A stretch of DNA of 64,000 bases from Gemmatimonadota bacterium. Lineage in GTDB: Bacteria > Gemmatimonadota > Gemmatimonadetes > Longimicrobiales > Gaopeijiaceae. The notes under the pieces are model-generated. The model did not search any database, had not been told where the DNA came from, and saw only the letters and a list, made by a program, of their open reading frames with translations. Location of the stretch: assembly GCA_022340865.1 (NCBI GenBank), contig JAJDNC010000009.1, positions 22,118 through 86,117 of the forward strand, given 5' to 3'. Made by a program: the position numbers and the translations under genes. Shown here in pieces: positions 1 through 8,468 of this stretch; position 1 is the stretch's first letter; each line of letters begins with the position of its first letter.

Positions 1-1
1 G

Positions 2-166
2 GTGCCCATGGCCCTCCTCGGCCTCGTGGTCGCGTCGCTCTTCCTGGTGGACTTCGTCCTCGTGGGAGGCGCGCAGGCCCGCACGACGGCGTGGCTGGCC
101 GCGCTGGCTCTGGTGTTCGTGGAGGTGGTGAGGGCCCGGCGGCGCCGGGCGGCTCTGGGCCGCTGA
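2..166 (+). CDS. C-terminal fragment of a small membrane protein
   Basis: An open frame enters from the left edge and ends at TGA 164-166, leaving 54 residues. It is hydrophobic, with two likely membrane segments (around LLGLVVASLFLVDFVLVGG and WLAALALVFVEVV), and ends in an Arg-rich cytoplasmic-type tail (RARRRRAALGR). No family can be assigned from so short a piece. It converges on the citrate-lyase-like operon, and a hairpin fills the gap between them. The frame and composition look like a real gene end, but the start lies outside the window. Confidence 0.55.
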   Translation: MPMALLGLVVASLFLVDFVLVGGAQARTTAWLAALALVFVEVVRARRRRAALGR

Positions 167-176
167 GGCGGACCGC

Positions 177-207
177 CGACGGCGTCTCCGGCGTCGAGAC
201 GCCGACG
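177..207. terminator. Hairpin between convergent genes
   Basis: Arms CGACGGCGTCTC (177-188) and GAGACGCCGACG (196-207) pair with a single mismatch around a 7-nt loop. It lies between the stops of the membrane-protein fragment and the minus-strand alpha-subunit gene, so it could terminate both transcripts. Neither side has a long T-tract, so intrinsic termination is only plausible. Confidence 0.45.
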
Positions 208-251
208 TTCCTCGCCGGGGCGAGCCCCCCGGAGGGTGAGCCTGCCGGTCC

Positions 252-1814
252 CTACTCCTCCACCTGCCAGACGGTGTCGATGACGGTGCCGTCCACCCAC
301 TTGATGACCGCCACCGGCCGGTCGGTGAGGCGGGGCGGCTCGGGCCTCCCCCCGATGATGCCCTCCACCTCGGCCTTGATCTCCTCGATGGTACGGATGG
401 GGAGCGTCGATCCCTTCACCGCCTCCAGGAGGTCGGCGCGCTTCGGGTTGACGGCGATGCCGCGCTCGGTGACCACCACGTCGATGAGCTCGCCGGGACC
501 GGTGAGGGTGGCCACGCGGTCCACGATGACGGGGATGCGGTCCCGGAACGCGGGCACGGCCAGGATCGTGCACCTCGAGAAGAGGCAGTTCTGCCACCCG
601 CCGATGCCGTGGAGGAGGACGCCGTCGGAGTGGGTGTTCACGTTGGCGTTGAAGCCCGTGTCCACCTCGGTGGCCCCCAGCACCGCCGCGTCCACCATGG
701 AGGCGAAGTTGCCCTTGCCGTGGTAGCTGTAGGACGTGAAGGGCGAGGTGGCCACGTGCCGCGGGTCCGACGCGATGGAGGCCACCCCCGCCAGGTCGAA
801 GGTCTGCCCGTCGAGGATGTAGTCGGTGAGGCCCTCCTTCAGCAGGTCCACCAGGAACTGCGTGGAGCCGCCGCGGACGAAGCGGGCCTTCACGCCGGCC
901 TCGTTCATCATGTCCTTCAGGAACTGCACGAACGCCAGCGCGATGCCGCCGGCGCCGGCCTGGAAGGAGAAGCCTTCCCTCATGATGCCGGCGTCGCGCA
1001 GGAAGCGCGCGACGTACTCGGCGATGAGGACCCGGTCGGGGCTCCGGGTGATCTGCGTCGTGCCGGAGACGATCTGGGCCGGGTCGCCGATGGAGTCCAC
1101 CTCGACGACATAGTCCACGTTGTTCCCCTGGATCTGCCAGGGAATGCACGGGAAGTCGACGAGGTTGTCCGTCACCACGATGACGTGGTCGGCGTAGAGC
1201 GAGTCCACCAGCGCGAAGCCCAGGGAGCCGCACGCCGAGGGGCCGTGGGACCCGTCGGCGTTCCCGAAGGCGTCGGCGGTGGGCGCGGCGATGACCGCGA
1301 TGTCGATGTGCACCTCGCCGTCCTGCACGGCCTGCCACCGCCCCCCGTGGGAGCGGAGCACGCCCATGCCGCGCATCTTCCCGTGGGACGTGTACTCGCC
1401 CAGGGGACCGTTCATGCTCCCCTCGATGCGCTGCACGACGCCCCGGTCCATGAGCTCCATGACCGGCTCGTGGCACGGGAAGGACGCCGAGGGGAACCAC
1501 ATGAGGTCCTTGGCCCCCAGCTCCGCGGCGGCCTGCAGGGCCATGAGCGCCACGCGGTCGCCGTTCCGGAGGTGGTGGTGGGTGGAGATGGTCATGCCGT
1601 CCTCGAGGCCGCACTTCTGGAGGGCGGTCTTCAGGTCGGCGACGCGCTTGTCCCCGTCCGCCGGATAGTCGCGGCACGAGCGGATGGGTGGCCCGTGCTT
1701 GGATCCCTTCGGCTCGTAGCCTCCCACGCCCTGGTACGGCACCTGCTCGACGCCGTTCACCACCCTGGGCACCCGGCGCCCCGCGGCGTTCACGAGGAAG
1801 TCGTGCTCGCTCAT
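252..1814 (-). CDS. citF: Citrate lyase alpha subunit-like CoA/ACP transferase (CitF family)
   Basis: The 520-residue product matches CitF, which swaps the acetyl group on the lyase acyl carrier protein for the substrate acid. It shows the family's long N-terminal region (VPYQGVGGYEP, then STHHHLRNGD) and the two CoA-transferase-like halves with FVRGGSTQFLVDLL and VVTERGIAVNP. Length is close to that of known CitF. The ATG at 1814 overlaps the stop of the fused ACP/beta gene by ATGA, so translation is probably coupled. It is the last gene of the operon. The true substrate may be citrate, citramalate or another 2-hydroxy acid; the operon's dehydratases and dehydrogenase make a non-citrate substrate possible. 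No lyase ligase (CitC) or prosthetic-group genes (CitG, CitX) lie in the window. Confidence 0.88.
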   Translation of the reverse strand: MSEHDFLVNAAGRRVPRVVNGVEQVPYQGVGGYEPKGSKHGPPIRSCRDYPADGDKRVADLKTALQKCGLEDGMTISTHHHLRNGDRVALMALQAAAELGAKDLMWFPSASFPCHEPVMELMDRGVVQRIEGSMNGPLGEYTSHGKMRGMGVLRSHGGRWQAVQDGEVHIDIAVIAAPTADAFGNADGSHGPSACGSLGFALVDSLYADHVIVVTDNLVDFPCIPWQIQGNNVDYVVEVDSIGDPAQIVSGTTQITRSPDRVLIAEYVARFLRDAGIMREGFSFQAGAGGIALAFVQFLKDMMNEAGVKARFVRGGSTQFLVDLLKEGLTDYILDGQTFDLAGVASIASDPRHVATSPFTSYSYHGKGNFASMVDAAVLGATEVDTGFNANVNTHSDGVLLHGIGGWQNCLFSRCTILAVPAFRDRIPVIVDRVATLTGPGELIDVVVTERGIAVNPKRADLLEAVKGSTLPIRTIEEIKAEVEGIIGGRPEPPRLTDRPVAVIKWVDGTVIDTVWQVEE

Positions 1815-3037
1815 GCCTTGCCCTCCCCCGGGATCAGCCCCGCCGCCCGCGCCCGCGCCACCAGACGCTGCGCCCGGAGCACCACGGGACGGTCGATCAT
1901 CTTCGTTCCCAGGCTCACCACGCCCAGCCCTTTCGCCTCCGCGTCGTGGAAGGCGGCCACCACGGCCAGTGCCCTGTCGATCTCGGCCTGCGACGGCGCG
2001 AAGGCCCGGTGGATGACGCGGATCTGCCGGGGATGGATGCACCCCATCCCCTCGAAGCCCATGGCCCGGGCGCGCACGCCCCACGCCAGCAGCCCCTCCT
2101 CGTCGGCGACGTCGCCGAAGACCGAGTCGATGGCCTGCACCCCGGCGGCTTTCGCGGCGTTCACGAGACGGCTCCTGGCCCACACCGTCTCCGTGCCCTC
2201 CGGCGTCTTGGGCACGCCCAGGTCCGCGGTGTAGTCCTCCACCCCGATTGTCAACGCCACCACCGTGTCCGTGGCCGAGGCGATGGCGAGCGCGTTCTCG
2301 ATGCCCAGGGCGGACTCGAGGATGGGCATGATCCACACCGGCGTGGAGACGCCCTTCTCCTCGCGGATGCTCTCGATGCGCGCGTGCACCTGCAGGACGT
2401 CGTCGGCGCTCTCCACCTTGGGCACCAGGATCACGTCGGGCGCCTCGGGGACCACCTCGTCCAGGTCCTCCAGCCCCCGGGGGAGCTGGTTGACGCGCAC
2501 CATGCGCTCCGCTCCCTGGAAGTCGACGCACCGGAGGGCGTTCCGCACCAGCACGCGCGCGGCGTCCTTCTCCGCCGGATGGACCGAGTCCTCCAGGTCG
2601 AGGATCACCGCGTCCGGGGCGTGCAGCCCCGCGTTGATCATGAACTTGGGCTCGTTCCCCGGCAGATACAGGCGGGAGCGCCGCAGGCGGTCCCGGGACG
2701 TCCCCTCCGGGGGAGGCGCCGTGCGGGGCGGCCGCGGGTCGGCCTTGGGCGTCACCGCGGCCCGGCGCAGCGCCGCCTCCAGGCGCGCCTCCAGGACCCA
2801 GGGCACGGCGCCCTGGTCCTCCACGCGCACCCGGGCGTGGGGCACGCCGGCCTTGCGCATGGTATCCGCGATGTCGGCGCGGAGCGACGTGCCGAAGAGC
2901 GCCTCCACCTTGGACGTCAGCTCGACTTCGATGCCGCCGCCGTCGGCGAGCTCAACCGAGGCCCAGCAGTCGGAGCGGACGTCGGCGCCGCGCCGTCCCG
3001 CCTCGCCCGCCTTCGCCTTCCGGGCCTGCGCGCTCAT
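1811..3037 (-). CDS. Fused citrate lyase acyl carrier protein (CitD) and beta subunit (CitE)
   Basis: The 408-residue protein joins two lyase subunits that are normally separate. Residues about 18-95 resemble the gamma subunit/ACP CitD: Ser22 in DVRSDC is the likely attachment site of the phosphoribosyl-dephospho-CoA arm, followed by VELTSKVEALFG and EARLEAALRRA. After a Pro-rich linker, residues about 118-408 are the HpcH/HpaI-fold beta subunit (RSRLYLPGNEPKF, AVILDLEDSVHPAEK, ILVPKVESADD, GMGCIHPRQI), which cleaves the citryl-type thioester to acetyl-ACP plus a 2-oxoacid. The ATG at 3037 overlaps the preceding dehydrogenase stop by ATGA, and the stop overlaps the alpha-subunit start. One ORF runs through both domains with no frame change, so the fusion appears real. 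Substrate is not proven. Confidence 0.85.
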   Translation of the reverse strand: MSAQARKAKAGEAGRRGADVRSDCWASVELADGGGIEVELTSKVEALFGTSLRADIADTMRKAGVPHARVRVEDQGAVPWVLEARLEAALRRAAVTPKADPRPPRTAPPPEGTSRDRLRRSRLYLPGNEPKFMINAGLHAPDAVILDLEDSVHPAEKDAARVLVRNALRCVDFQGAERMVRVNQLPRGLEDLDEVVPEAPDVILVPKVESADDVLQVHARIESIREEKGVSTPVWIMPILESALGIENALAIASATDTVVALTIGVEDYTADLGVPKTPEGTETVWARSRLVNAAKAAGVQAIDSVFGDVADEEGLLAWGVRARAMGFEGMGCIHPRQIRVIHRAFAPSQAEIDRALAVVAAFHDAEAKGLGVVSLGTKMIDRPVVLRAQRLVARARAAGLIPGEGKA

Positions 3038-4224
3038 CGCCCCATCCGGTCCAGGATCGCGTCGGTGACCTGGGGCGTCATGGCCGCCCCCCGGCTCAGG
3101 ACGTCGCGGCCGCCGGGGATCCTCATCATGTCGTAGGTTCGCACCTTGCCCTCCTCCACCACCGCCGCCACCGCGTCGCGTATGTTCGTCGCCTTGTCGG
3201 TCTCGCCCACGTGGTCCAGCAGCATGGCCGCCGACAGGATCATGGCGATGGGGTTCACGATGGGCGGGTCGAGCTTCTCGTACTTGGGCGCCGACCCGTG
3301 GGTGGGCTCGAACACCGCCACGTCCTGGCCGATGTTGCCGGAGCACGCGAAGCCCAGACCGCCCACCAGACCAGCGAACGCATCGGACACGATGTCGCCG
3401 AACAGGTTGCCCGCCACGATGACCCCGTAGTCCTCCGGGTTCTTGGTCAGCCACATCATCTGCGCGTCGATGTTCGTGGACCAGTGCTGGATGGACGGAT
3501 AGTCCTTCCGCACCTCCCGCGCCACCTCCTCCATCATCCCCGAGGTCTCCCGGAGCACGTTGGGCTTCTCGCACACCGTCACCGAGCGATACCCGTGCTT
3601 GTCGGCGTACTCGAACGCCGCGGTGAGGATGCGGCGGCACGCGTTGCGGGTGAAGAGCCGCACGGACACCGCGATGTCCTCGTTGGGCACCTCCGCGAAG
3701 GGCTTGAACTTGGGGTGCGTCGCCAGGGCGTCACGCACCTGAGCCGGCGGGTCGGTCCACTCGAGGCCGGAGTAGAGCCCCTCGGTGTTCTGCCGGAAGA
3801 TCACGGCGTCCACGGCCGGCTCCTCCACGCCGCCGTCCGGCGTCTTGCGGATGAAGTTCAGCAGGTTGCCCCTGAACGACCGGCACGGCCGGATGCAGAT
3901 GTCCAGGTTGAACTTCTGACGGAGCCCCACGATGGGGCTGAAGTAGACGTGCCCCTCGTCCCGCAGCGACGGATCCAGCTCCTCGGCGGCCTCCTTCTTG
4001 GGCTTCGAGGTGATGGCCCCGAAGAGCCCGAGCTTGTGCTTCCTCAGCAGGTCGAGGGTGCGCTCGGGGAGGGGATTGCCCTCCTTCACCCAGAACTCCC
4101 AGCCGATGTCGGCGTGCACGTACTCCGCGTCGAAGCCCACGGCGTCCAGGACCCGGATCGCCTCCGGAAGGACGACCTTGCCGATCCCGTCGCCGGGCAT
4201 CGTCACCACGGTGTGTCTTGCCAT
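3034..4224 (-). CDS. Isocitrate/isopropylmalate-family dehydrogenase, probably NADP-linked
   Basis: The 396-residue beta-decarboxylating dehydrogenase begins MARHTVVTMPGDGIG at the ATG at 4224. It carries the substrate Arg set (SPIVGLRQKF, CIRPCRS), NTEGLYSG with the catalytic Tyr, the catalytic Lys in CEKPNVL, the metal Asp residues in DIVSDAFAG, and GSAPKY. Lys314-Tyr315 in GSAPKY sit where E. coli Icd has its NADP-selecting Lys-Tyr pair, whereas NAD enzymes usually have Asp there, so NADP use is inferred. It overlaps the lyase gene by 4 bp and follows the aconitase-like gene by 86 bp. It could be a second isocitrate dehydrogenase or act on a related acid such as homoisocitrate, methylisocitrate or methylmalate; the sequence alone does not decide. 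Confidence 0.85.
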   Translation of the reverse strand: MARHTVVTMPGDGIGKVVLPEAIRVLDAVGFDAEYVHADIGWEFWVKEGNPLPERTLDLLRKHKLGLFGAITSKPKKEAAEELDPSLRDEGHVYFSPIVGLRQKFNLDICIRPCRSFRGNLLNFIRKTPDGGVEEPAVDAVIFRQNTEGLYSGLEWTDPPAQVRDALATHPKFKPFAEVPNEDIAVSVRLFTRNACRRILTAAFEYADKHGYRSVTVCEKPNVLRETSGMMEEVAREVRKDYPSIQHWSTNIDAQMMWLTKNPEDYGVIVAGNLFGDIVSDAFAGLVGGLGFACSGNIGQDVAVFEPTHGSAPKYEKLDPPIVNPIAMILSAAMLLDHVGETDKATNIRDAVAAVVEEGKVRTYDMMRIPGGRDVLSRGAAMTPQVTDAILDRMGR

Positions 4225-4310
4225 CTTGCCGTTGCTCCGAATCGGTGTCTCGTCGGCTGCGCGGGGCGCCCTCGCGGCGCCGCCCGCCCGGTCCCGTGCC
4301 CGGGTCCCGC

Positions 4311-6341
4311 TCAGTGCGTGGCCCCCAGGCGCTTCTTGATGAGGTTCTCGCTCCCCCCCGCCACCACCAGCGACTGCGGCACCGTGCCCAGCGCCGGGAA
4401 GCGGAAGGCGTGCCCCTCGTACTCGATGGTCCCCCGGGAGAAGTCCACGACGATATCGGGTCCCGGGACGACGGTGGCCTCGCCGGCGGCGATCTCCGCG
4501 GCGCAGGCCTCCTTCAGCTCGCGCACCAGGTCGGGGCACTCGATGCACGGCAGGCCGTTGTTGTAGGCGTTGCGGAGGTAGGTCTGGGAGAACGACCCGG
4601 CGATCACCACCTGGATGCCCTTCGCCTGAAGGGCGGTGGCCGCCTGCTCCCGGCTCGATCCGGTGCCGAAGTTCCAGCCGCCCACCAGGATGTCGCCGGC
4701 CTGGGCGCGCTCGGCGAACCCGGGGTCGTAGTTCTCCATGACCACCCGGGCCATCTCCTCCCGGGTGACCCCCTCGCGATAGGTGTAGTCCTTCGAGTAG
4801 ATGCCGTCGGTGTTGAGGTTGTCCTTGGGCACCAGCACCAGGCGCCCGCGGATGGAGTGCGGGAAGCCCTCCATGATGTCGACGCTCTCGTCCGGCGCCG
4901 CCCCGTCGGGAGCCAGCTCGCGGAAGGCCGGAACCAGGGCCGCGGGCGCGGTGCCGTTGCCGACCGGAGCCCCGTTCCTGCCACCGTCTTGCCGCGTGGG
5001 CGCGCAGATGTAGCCCGCCGCCGCGGACGCGGCCACCACCGCGGGCGAGGCCAGGTACGCCTTCGCGTCCCGGGAGCCCATGCGCCCCTTGAAGTTCCGG
5101 TTGGTGGCGCTGATCCCCACCTCGCCGGCCTCCAGGAGCCCCTCACCCAGACCGATGCACGGCCCGCACCCCGGCGGCAGCGCGTGCGCGCCCGCCTGCA
5201 CCAGCGCCTCCCAGGCGCCGGACGCCTCGGCCGCCTCCTGCACCTCCCGGCTGGCAGCGGCCACGTACAGGCTCACGCCCTCGGCCACCCGCCGGCCCGC
5301 GAGCACCGCCGCGGCCGCCTCCAGGTCCTCCAGGCGCGAGTTCACGCACGACACCAGGTACGCCTTGTCGACGGCCACCTTCTCCTTCTCGACGTCGGCC
5401 AGCGCGCGCATGACCTGCACGGTGTCGGGCCCCGACACGTGGGGCGTCACCGCCGCGAGGTCCAGGACGATCTCGCCGGCGTAGGCGGCGTCGGCATCGG
5501 GACGCGGCGGGTCGGCCTCCCACGCCGCCAGCTCTCCGTCGCTGATGCGCTTCGTATCCGCGGCGCTGGGAACGTGCGCCCCGTGCAACTTGTGGATCAC
5601 CTCCGCCAACGCGCCCCTTCGCGCCCGCAGGTAGGCCAGCGTCACGTCGTCCACGGGGAACCACCCGGTGAGGGCGCCCCACTCCGTGGTCATGTTGGCG
5701 ATGCTCAGCCGCTCGTCCACGGAGAGCGTCGCCACCCCCGGGCCGGCGAACTCCAGCGCCGCGTTCAGGACCTCCTCGTGGTTGTAGAGGCCGCACAGCG
5801 TGATGATGACGTCCTTGCCCGTGACGCCGTCCGGAAGCTCGCCCTCCAGCACCACGCGCACGGTGCGCGGGATCTGCCACCAGAAGTCGCCGACCGCCCA
5901 GATCCCCGCGGCGTCGGTGCGCACAACCGGCGTGCCCAGCGCGCCCAGCGCCCCGTACATGTTGGAGTGGGAGTCCGACGCCACCACCAGCGCGCCGGGG
6001 ACGACGTATCCCATGGACACCATGAGCTGATGGCCGATCCCCGCCCCCGCCGGGTAGAAGTCCACGCCCTGGTCCCGGGCGAACGCCTCGATCTCCCAGT
6101 ACTTGGCGAGGTTCTCCTTGGAGCGGTTCTGGATGTCGTGGTCCAGGGCGAAGACGGGCTGGCGCGGATTCAGGATCCCCGGCGCCCCCAGCGACCTGAA
6201 CTTCTTCAGCACCGCCGCGGTGTTGTCGTGGGTGAGCACGTGGCGGGGACGCAGGGAGACCACGTCCCCCGGCCGCAGCGGACGCGCCGGCCCTTCGACC
6301 ATGTGGGCGCGCGCCAGCTTCTCGACCACGGTCTGTCCCAT
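4311..6341 (-). CDS. Single-chain aconitase/homoaconitase-family hydratase
   Basis: The 676-residue protein has the aconitase order of domains. The N-terminal catalytic domains include LTHDNTAAV, ASDSHSNMYG and the Cys ligands of the [4Fe-4S] cluster (LVSCVNSR and PPGCGPCIG). The C-terminal swivel domain has the typical GGWNFGTGSSREQAA motif and QTYLRNAYNNGLP. It is shorter than AcnA/AcnB (about 850-900 residues) and resembles the single-chain homoaconitase or AcnX-free LeuCD-like type, so the substrate is uncertain. The ATG at 6341 lies 5 bp after the PrpD-like stop. With two dehydratase-type enzymes in one operon, a two-step dehydration and rehydration of a tricarboxylate is likely. Confidence 0.87.
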   Translation of the reverse strand: MGQTVVEKLARAHMVEGPARPLRPGDVVSLRPRHVLTHDNTAAVLKKFRSLGAPGILNPRQPVFALDHDIQNRSKENLAKYWEIEAFARDQGVDFYPAGAGIGHQLMVSMGYVVPGALVVASDSHSNMYGALGALGTPVVRTDAAGIWAVGDFWWQIPRTVRVVLEGELPDGVTGKDVIITLCGLYNHEEVLNAALEFAGPGVATLSVDERLSIANMTTEWGALTGWFPVDDVTLAYLRARRGALAEVIHKLHGAHVPSAADTKRISDGELAAWEADPPRPDADAAYAGEIVLDLAAVTPHVSGPDTVQVMRALADVEKEKVAVDKAYLVSCVNSRLEDLEAAAAVLAGRRVAEGVSLYVAAASREVQEAAEASGAWEALVQAGAHALPPGCGPCIGLGEGLLEAGEVGISATNRNFKGRMGSRDAKAYLASPAVVAASAAAGYICAPTRQDGGRNGAPVGNGTAPAALVPAFRELAPDGAAPDESVDIMEGFPHSIRGRLVLVPKDNLNTDGIYSKDYTYREGVTREEMARVVMENYDPGFAERAQAGDILVGGWNFGTGSSREQAATALQAKGIQVVIAGSFSQTYLRNAYNNGLPCIECPDLVRELKEACAAEIAAGEATVVPGPDIVVDFSRGTIEYEGHAFRFPALGTVPQSLVVAGGSENLIKKRLGATH

Positions 6342-6346
6342 GGAAG

Positions 6347-7741
6347 TCACCTCCGGTCCGCGACGCACAGCGCCATGAGGTCGGAGATGCGCTCCAGCCT
6401 CTCCAGGCCCCATACCGCGTCTTTTATGCGCTCCCGGGCGTCCTCCGAGAGGATGGGAGCCGCCAGGGCGTCGAACTTCTCCTCCACCTCGCGGTCGGTG
6501 AGGGGGTTGCGGGGGTCGCCCTTGGGGTAGTCCAGCTCGCGGTCGAGCTCGCGGCCGTCGGTGGTGCGGACGGTCACCGCCGCGCGCTTGAGCTTCGGGA
6601 AGGCCGCCTCGATGGCGGGATCGGCGGCGACCTTCACCTTCGCCAGCTGCGCGCGGATGCGGGCGTCGGAGATCTTCTCCGGCGTGAACTGCGCCGGCGT
6701 CACCTGCCGGTCCACGAGGGCCGCGGCCACCACGTAGGGGAGCGAGTGGTCCGCGGTCTCCTTGGAGCGCGGATCGTACTTGCTGGGGTCGGCGAGGATG
6801 TCCGCCGCCCGGGCCAGGGAGCGGATGTGCACCTCCGCGACGTCCTCGGGGGCGAGATCGTTCTCCACCACCAGGTCCAGGACCGCCGAGATGGGCGTAT
6901 GGGTGAGGGCCTCGGTGGGGAACGCCTTCATGCCGCACCGCTCGATGCGCCACGACGCCCCCAGCCCCTCCTCCAGCACCTCGAGCTTCCACTCCGGCCC
7001 GAGGCAGTGCGCCAGCCCCTCCTTGCCGTCCACCACGTGCTCGGGACCCGTGTACCCCTTCTCCGCCATGAGCGCGGCGAGGACGCCGCTCTGCGTGGCC
7101 ATGGGGTCCACCGTGTTCTTCATCATGGTGAGCTTGCCGGCCGTCACGGCGCCCAGCGTCGCGTGCCGGGACGCCGAGATGCCCACGGCGTGCTGGATCT
7201 TCTCCCACGGGAGCCCCAGCATGCGCCCCGCCACCATGGGCGACACGAACGCCGTGAGGGTGGCGTGGTGCCACCCCCGCTCCCGGATCCCCGGGAAGGC
7301 GGCCTCGCAGAAGCGCATCTCGAACTCGTGGCCCAGGACGATGCCCACCACCAGGTCCTTGCCGCTCCCGCCGGCGCGCTCGCCCGCGGCCAGCGCTGCG
7401 GGGATCAGGTCCGAGGGGTGCGACGGGTCCTGCTGCCAGTAGATGTCGTTGTAGTCCATCACCCGGACCATGAGGGCGTTGGCCAGGGCGGCGGAGACGG
7501 GATCCGTGGTCCGGCCGGATCCGAGGATGTGGGCCGGGCCCGCCCCGCCCACCTCGTCCAGGACCTCGAGGGCGATGCGCGCGTCCTCCTGGCGGTATCC
7601 ACCGAAGGCGCACCCCAGCGCGTCCAGCAGGTAGCGGGCCGCCTGGTGCCGCGCCTCCTCGCCGATGTCGTCCCAGGAGAGGCCGGCGGCCCAGCGCGCC
7701 ATGCGGGCGGTGACGGTGTCCGACACCATGCCGCTCATCAT
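6347..7741 (-). CDS. MmgE/PrpD family dehydratase
   Basis: The 464-residue product matches the MmgE/PrpD family (2-methylcitrate, citrate or cis-aconitate-type chemistry). Seen are the N-terminal helical domain with YLLDALGCAFGG, the DYNDIYWQQDPSHPSD segment with the catalytic-pocket Asp/His, WHHATLTAFVSP, SRHATLGAVTAGKLTMMKN, and the lid domain with CGMKAFPTEALTHTPI. The ATG at 7741 overlaps the upstream HD-like gene stop (ATGA); a second ATG follows directly at 7738. The family name alone does not give the substrate. In this operon it probably removes water from a 2-hydroxy-tricarboxylate, working with the downstream aconitase-family enzyme. Confidence 0.87.
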   Translation of the reverse strand: MMSGMVSDTVTARMARWAAGLSWDDIGEEARHQAARYLLDALGCAFGGYRQEDARIALEVLDEVGGAGPAHILGSGRTTDPVSAALANALMVRVMDYNDIYWQQDPSHPSDLIPAALAAGERAGGSGKDLVVGIVLGHEFEMRFCEAAFPGIRERGWHHATLTAFVSPMVAGRMLGLPWEKIQHAVGISASRHATLGAVTAGKLTMMKNTVDPMATQSGVLAALMAEKGYTGPEHVVDGKEGLAHCLGPEWKLEVLEEGLGASWRIERCGMKAFPTEALTHTPISAVLDLVVENDLAPEDVAEVHIRSLARAADILADPSKYDPRSKETADHSLPYVVAAALVDRQVTPAQFTPEKISDARIRAQLAKVKVAADPAIEAAFPKLKRAAVTVRTTDGRELDRELDYPKGDPRNPLTDREVEEKFDALAAPILSEDARERIKDAVWGLERLERISDLMALCVADRR

Positions 7742-8280
7742 CGCTCCAGGTTCTTGAAGGGGAGGTACGCCATGAAGTCCGCGTGGTGGACGATGATGGC
7801 CTCGGTGGAGCGCTTCACCAGGTCGCCCTCGGCGGCGTGGGCCGCGATGATGTGGCACACCTCGTCGGGAACCCCGGCGTGCATGGCCAGCCCCACGCCG
7901 GTGAAGGGGTGGCGCAGCGCCTTGCCCCGGGCGCTCTGGCGGGCCTCGCCGTCCACCTTCTCGTACTCCAGGAGCTTGCCCACGTCGGCGAGGATCGCCC
8001 CGGCGACGACGGTGTCCATGTCGATGGACAGCGACGTGCCCATGAACTCCTGCATGGCCTCGGCGCTCCGCCGGGCGATGTGCACCACGCAGCGCTTGTG
8101 CTCCATGAAGGTGGCGGGGCAGTCCGGCACCAGGAGCGTGAACGGGATCTCGTCGAGGTCCTCGGGCTTCAGGGGGCTCGACTCGAACGCGAGCTCCCAG
8201 GTCCGGGCGACCCGCTCGCGCAGGTCCGGATCCCGGATCCACGACAGCTCGGGCCAGAGCCGCTCCACGGCTTCGCGCAT
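7738..8280 (-). CDS. HD-domain-like protein lacking the His of the HD doublet
   Basis: The 180-residue product looks like an HD phosphohydrolase: His67 (VVHIARR), then ILADVGK, His124 (LRHPFTG), His148 (IIAAHAAEG) and a late Asp168 (HHADF). At the signature doublet, residues 98-99 are Ala-Asp instead of His-Asp, so one metal ligand is missing and classic bimetal hydrolase activity is doubtful. The ATG at 8280 is chosen because translation upstream is Pro/Arg-rich and unlike the family; a GTG lies a few codons upstream. It is the first gene of the tricarboxylate operon, and its stop overlaps the PrpD-like start. Its role may be housekeeping of a toxic metabolite or regulation; this is unknown. 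Confidence 0.7.
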   Translation of the reverse strand: MREAVERLWPELSWIRDPDLRERVARTWELAFESSPLKPEDLDEIPFTLLVPDCPATFMEHKRCVVHIARRSAEAMQEFMGTSLSIDMDTVVAGAILADVGKLLEYEKVDGEARQSARGKALRHPFTGVGLAMHAGVPDEVCHIIAAHAAEGDLVKRSTEAIIVHHADFMAYLPFKNLER

Positions 8281-8468
8281 CGCAACCACTCCGTCCGGCG
8301 GGCCGGCGCGGCGGCGCCGGCCGGGTACGCTGGTCTCCGGTGGGGCAGGCACACGGATGCAGGCGGGCGTCCGCGGATCGGTGGGCGTGCTTCCGCCGCA
8401 CCCCCGGGACGCCCAGGGCGTGGGTCGTCACCCACGGTTGTCTAAGCTGGCGGCGGCCTGCGCGGCTG

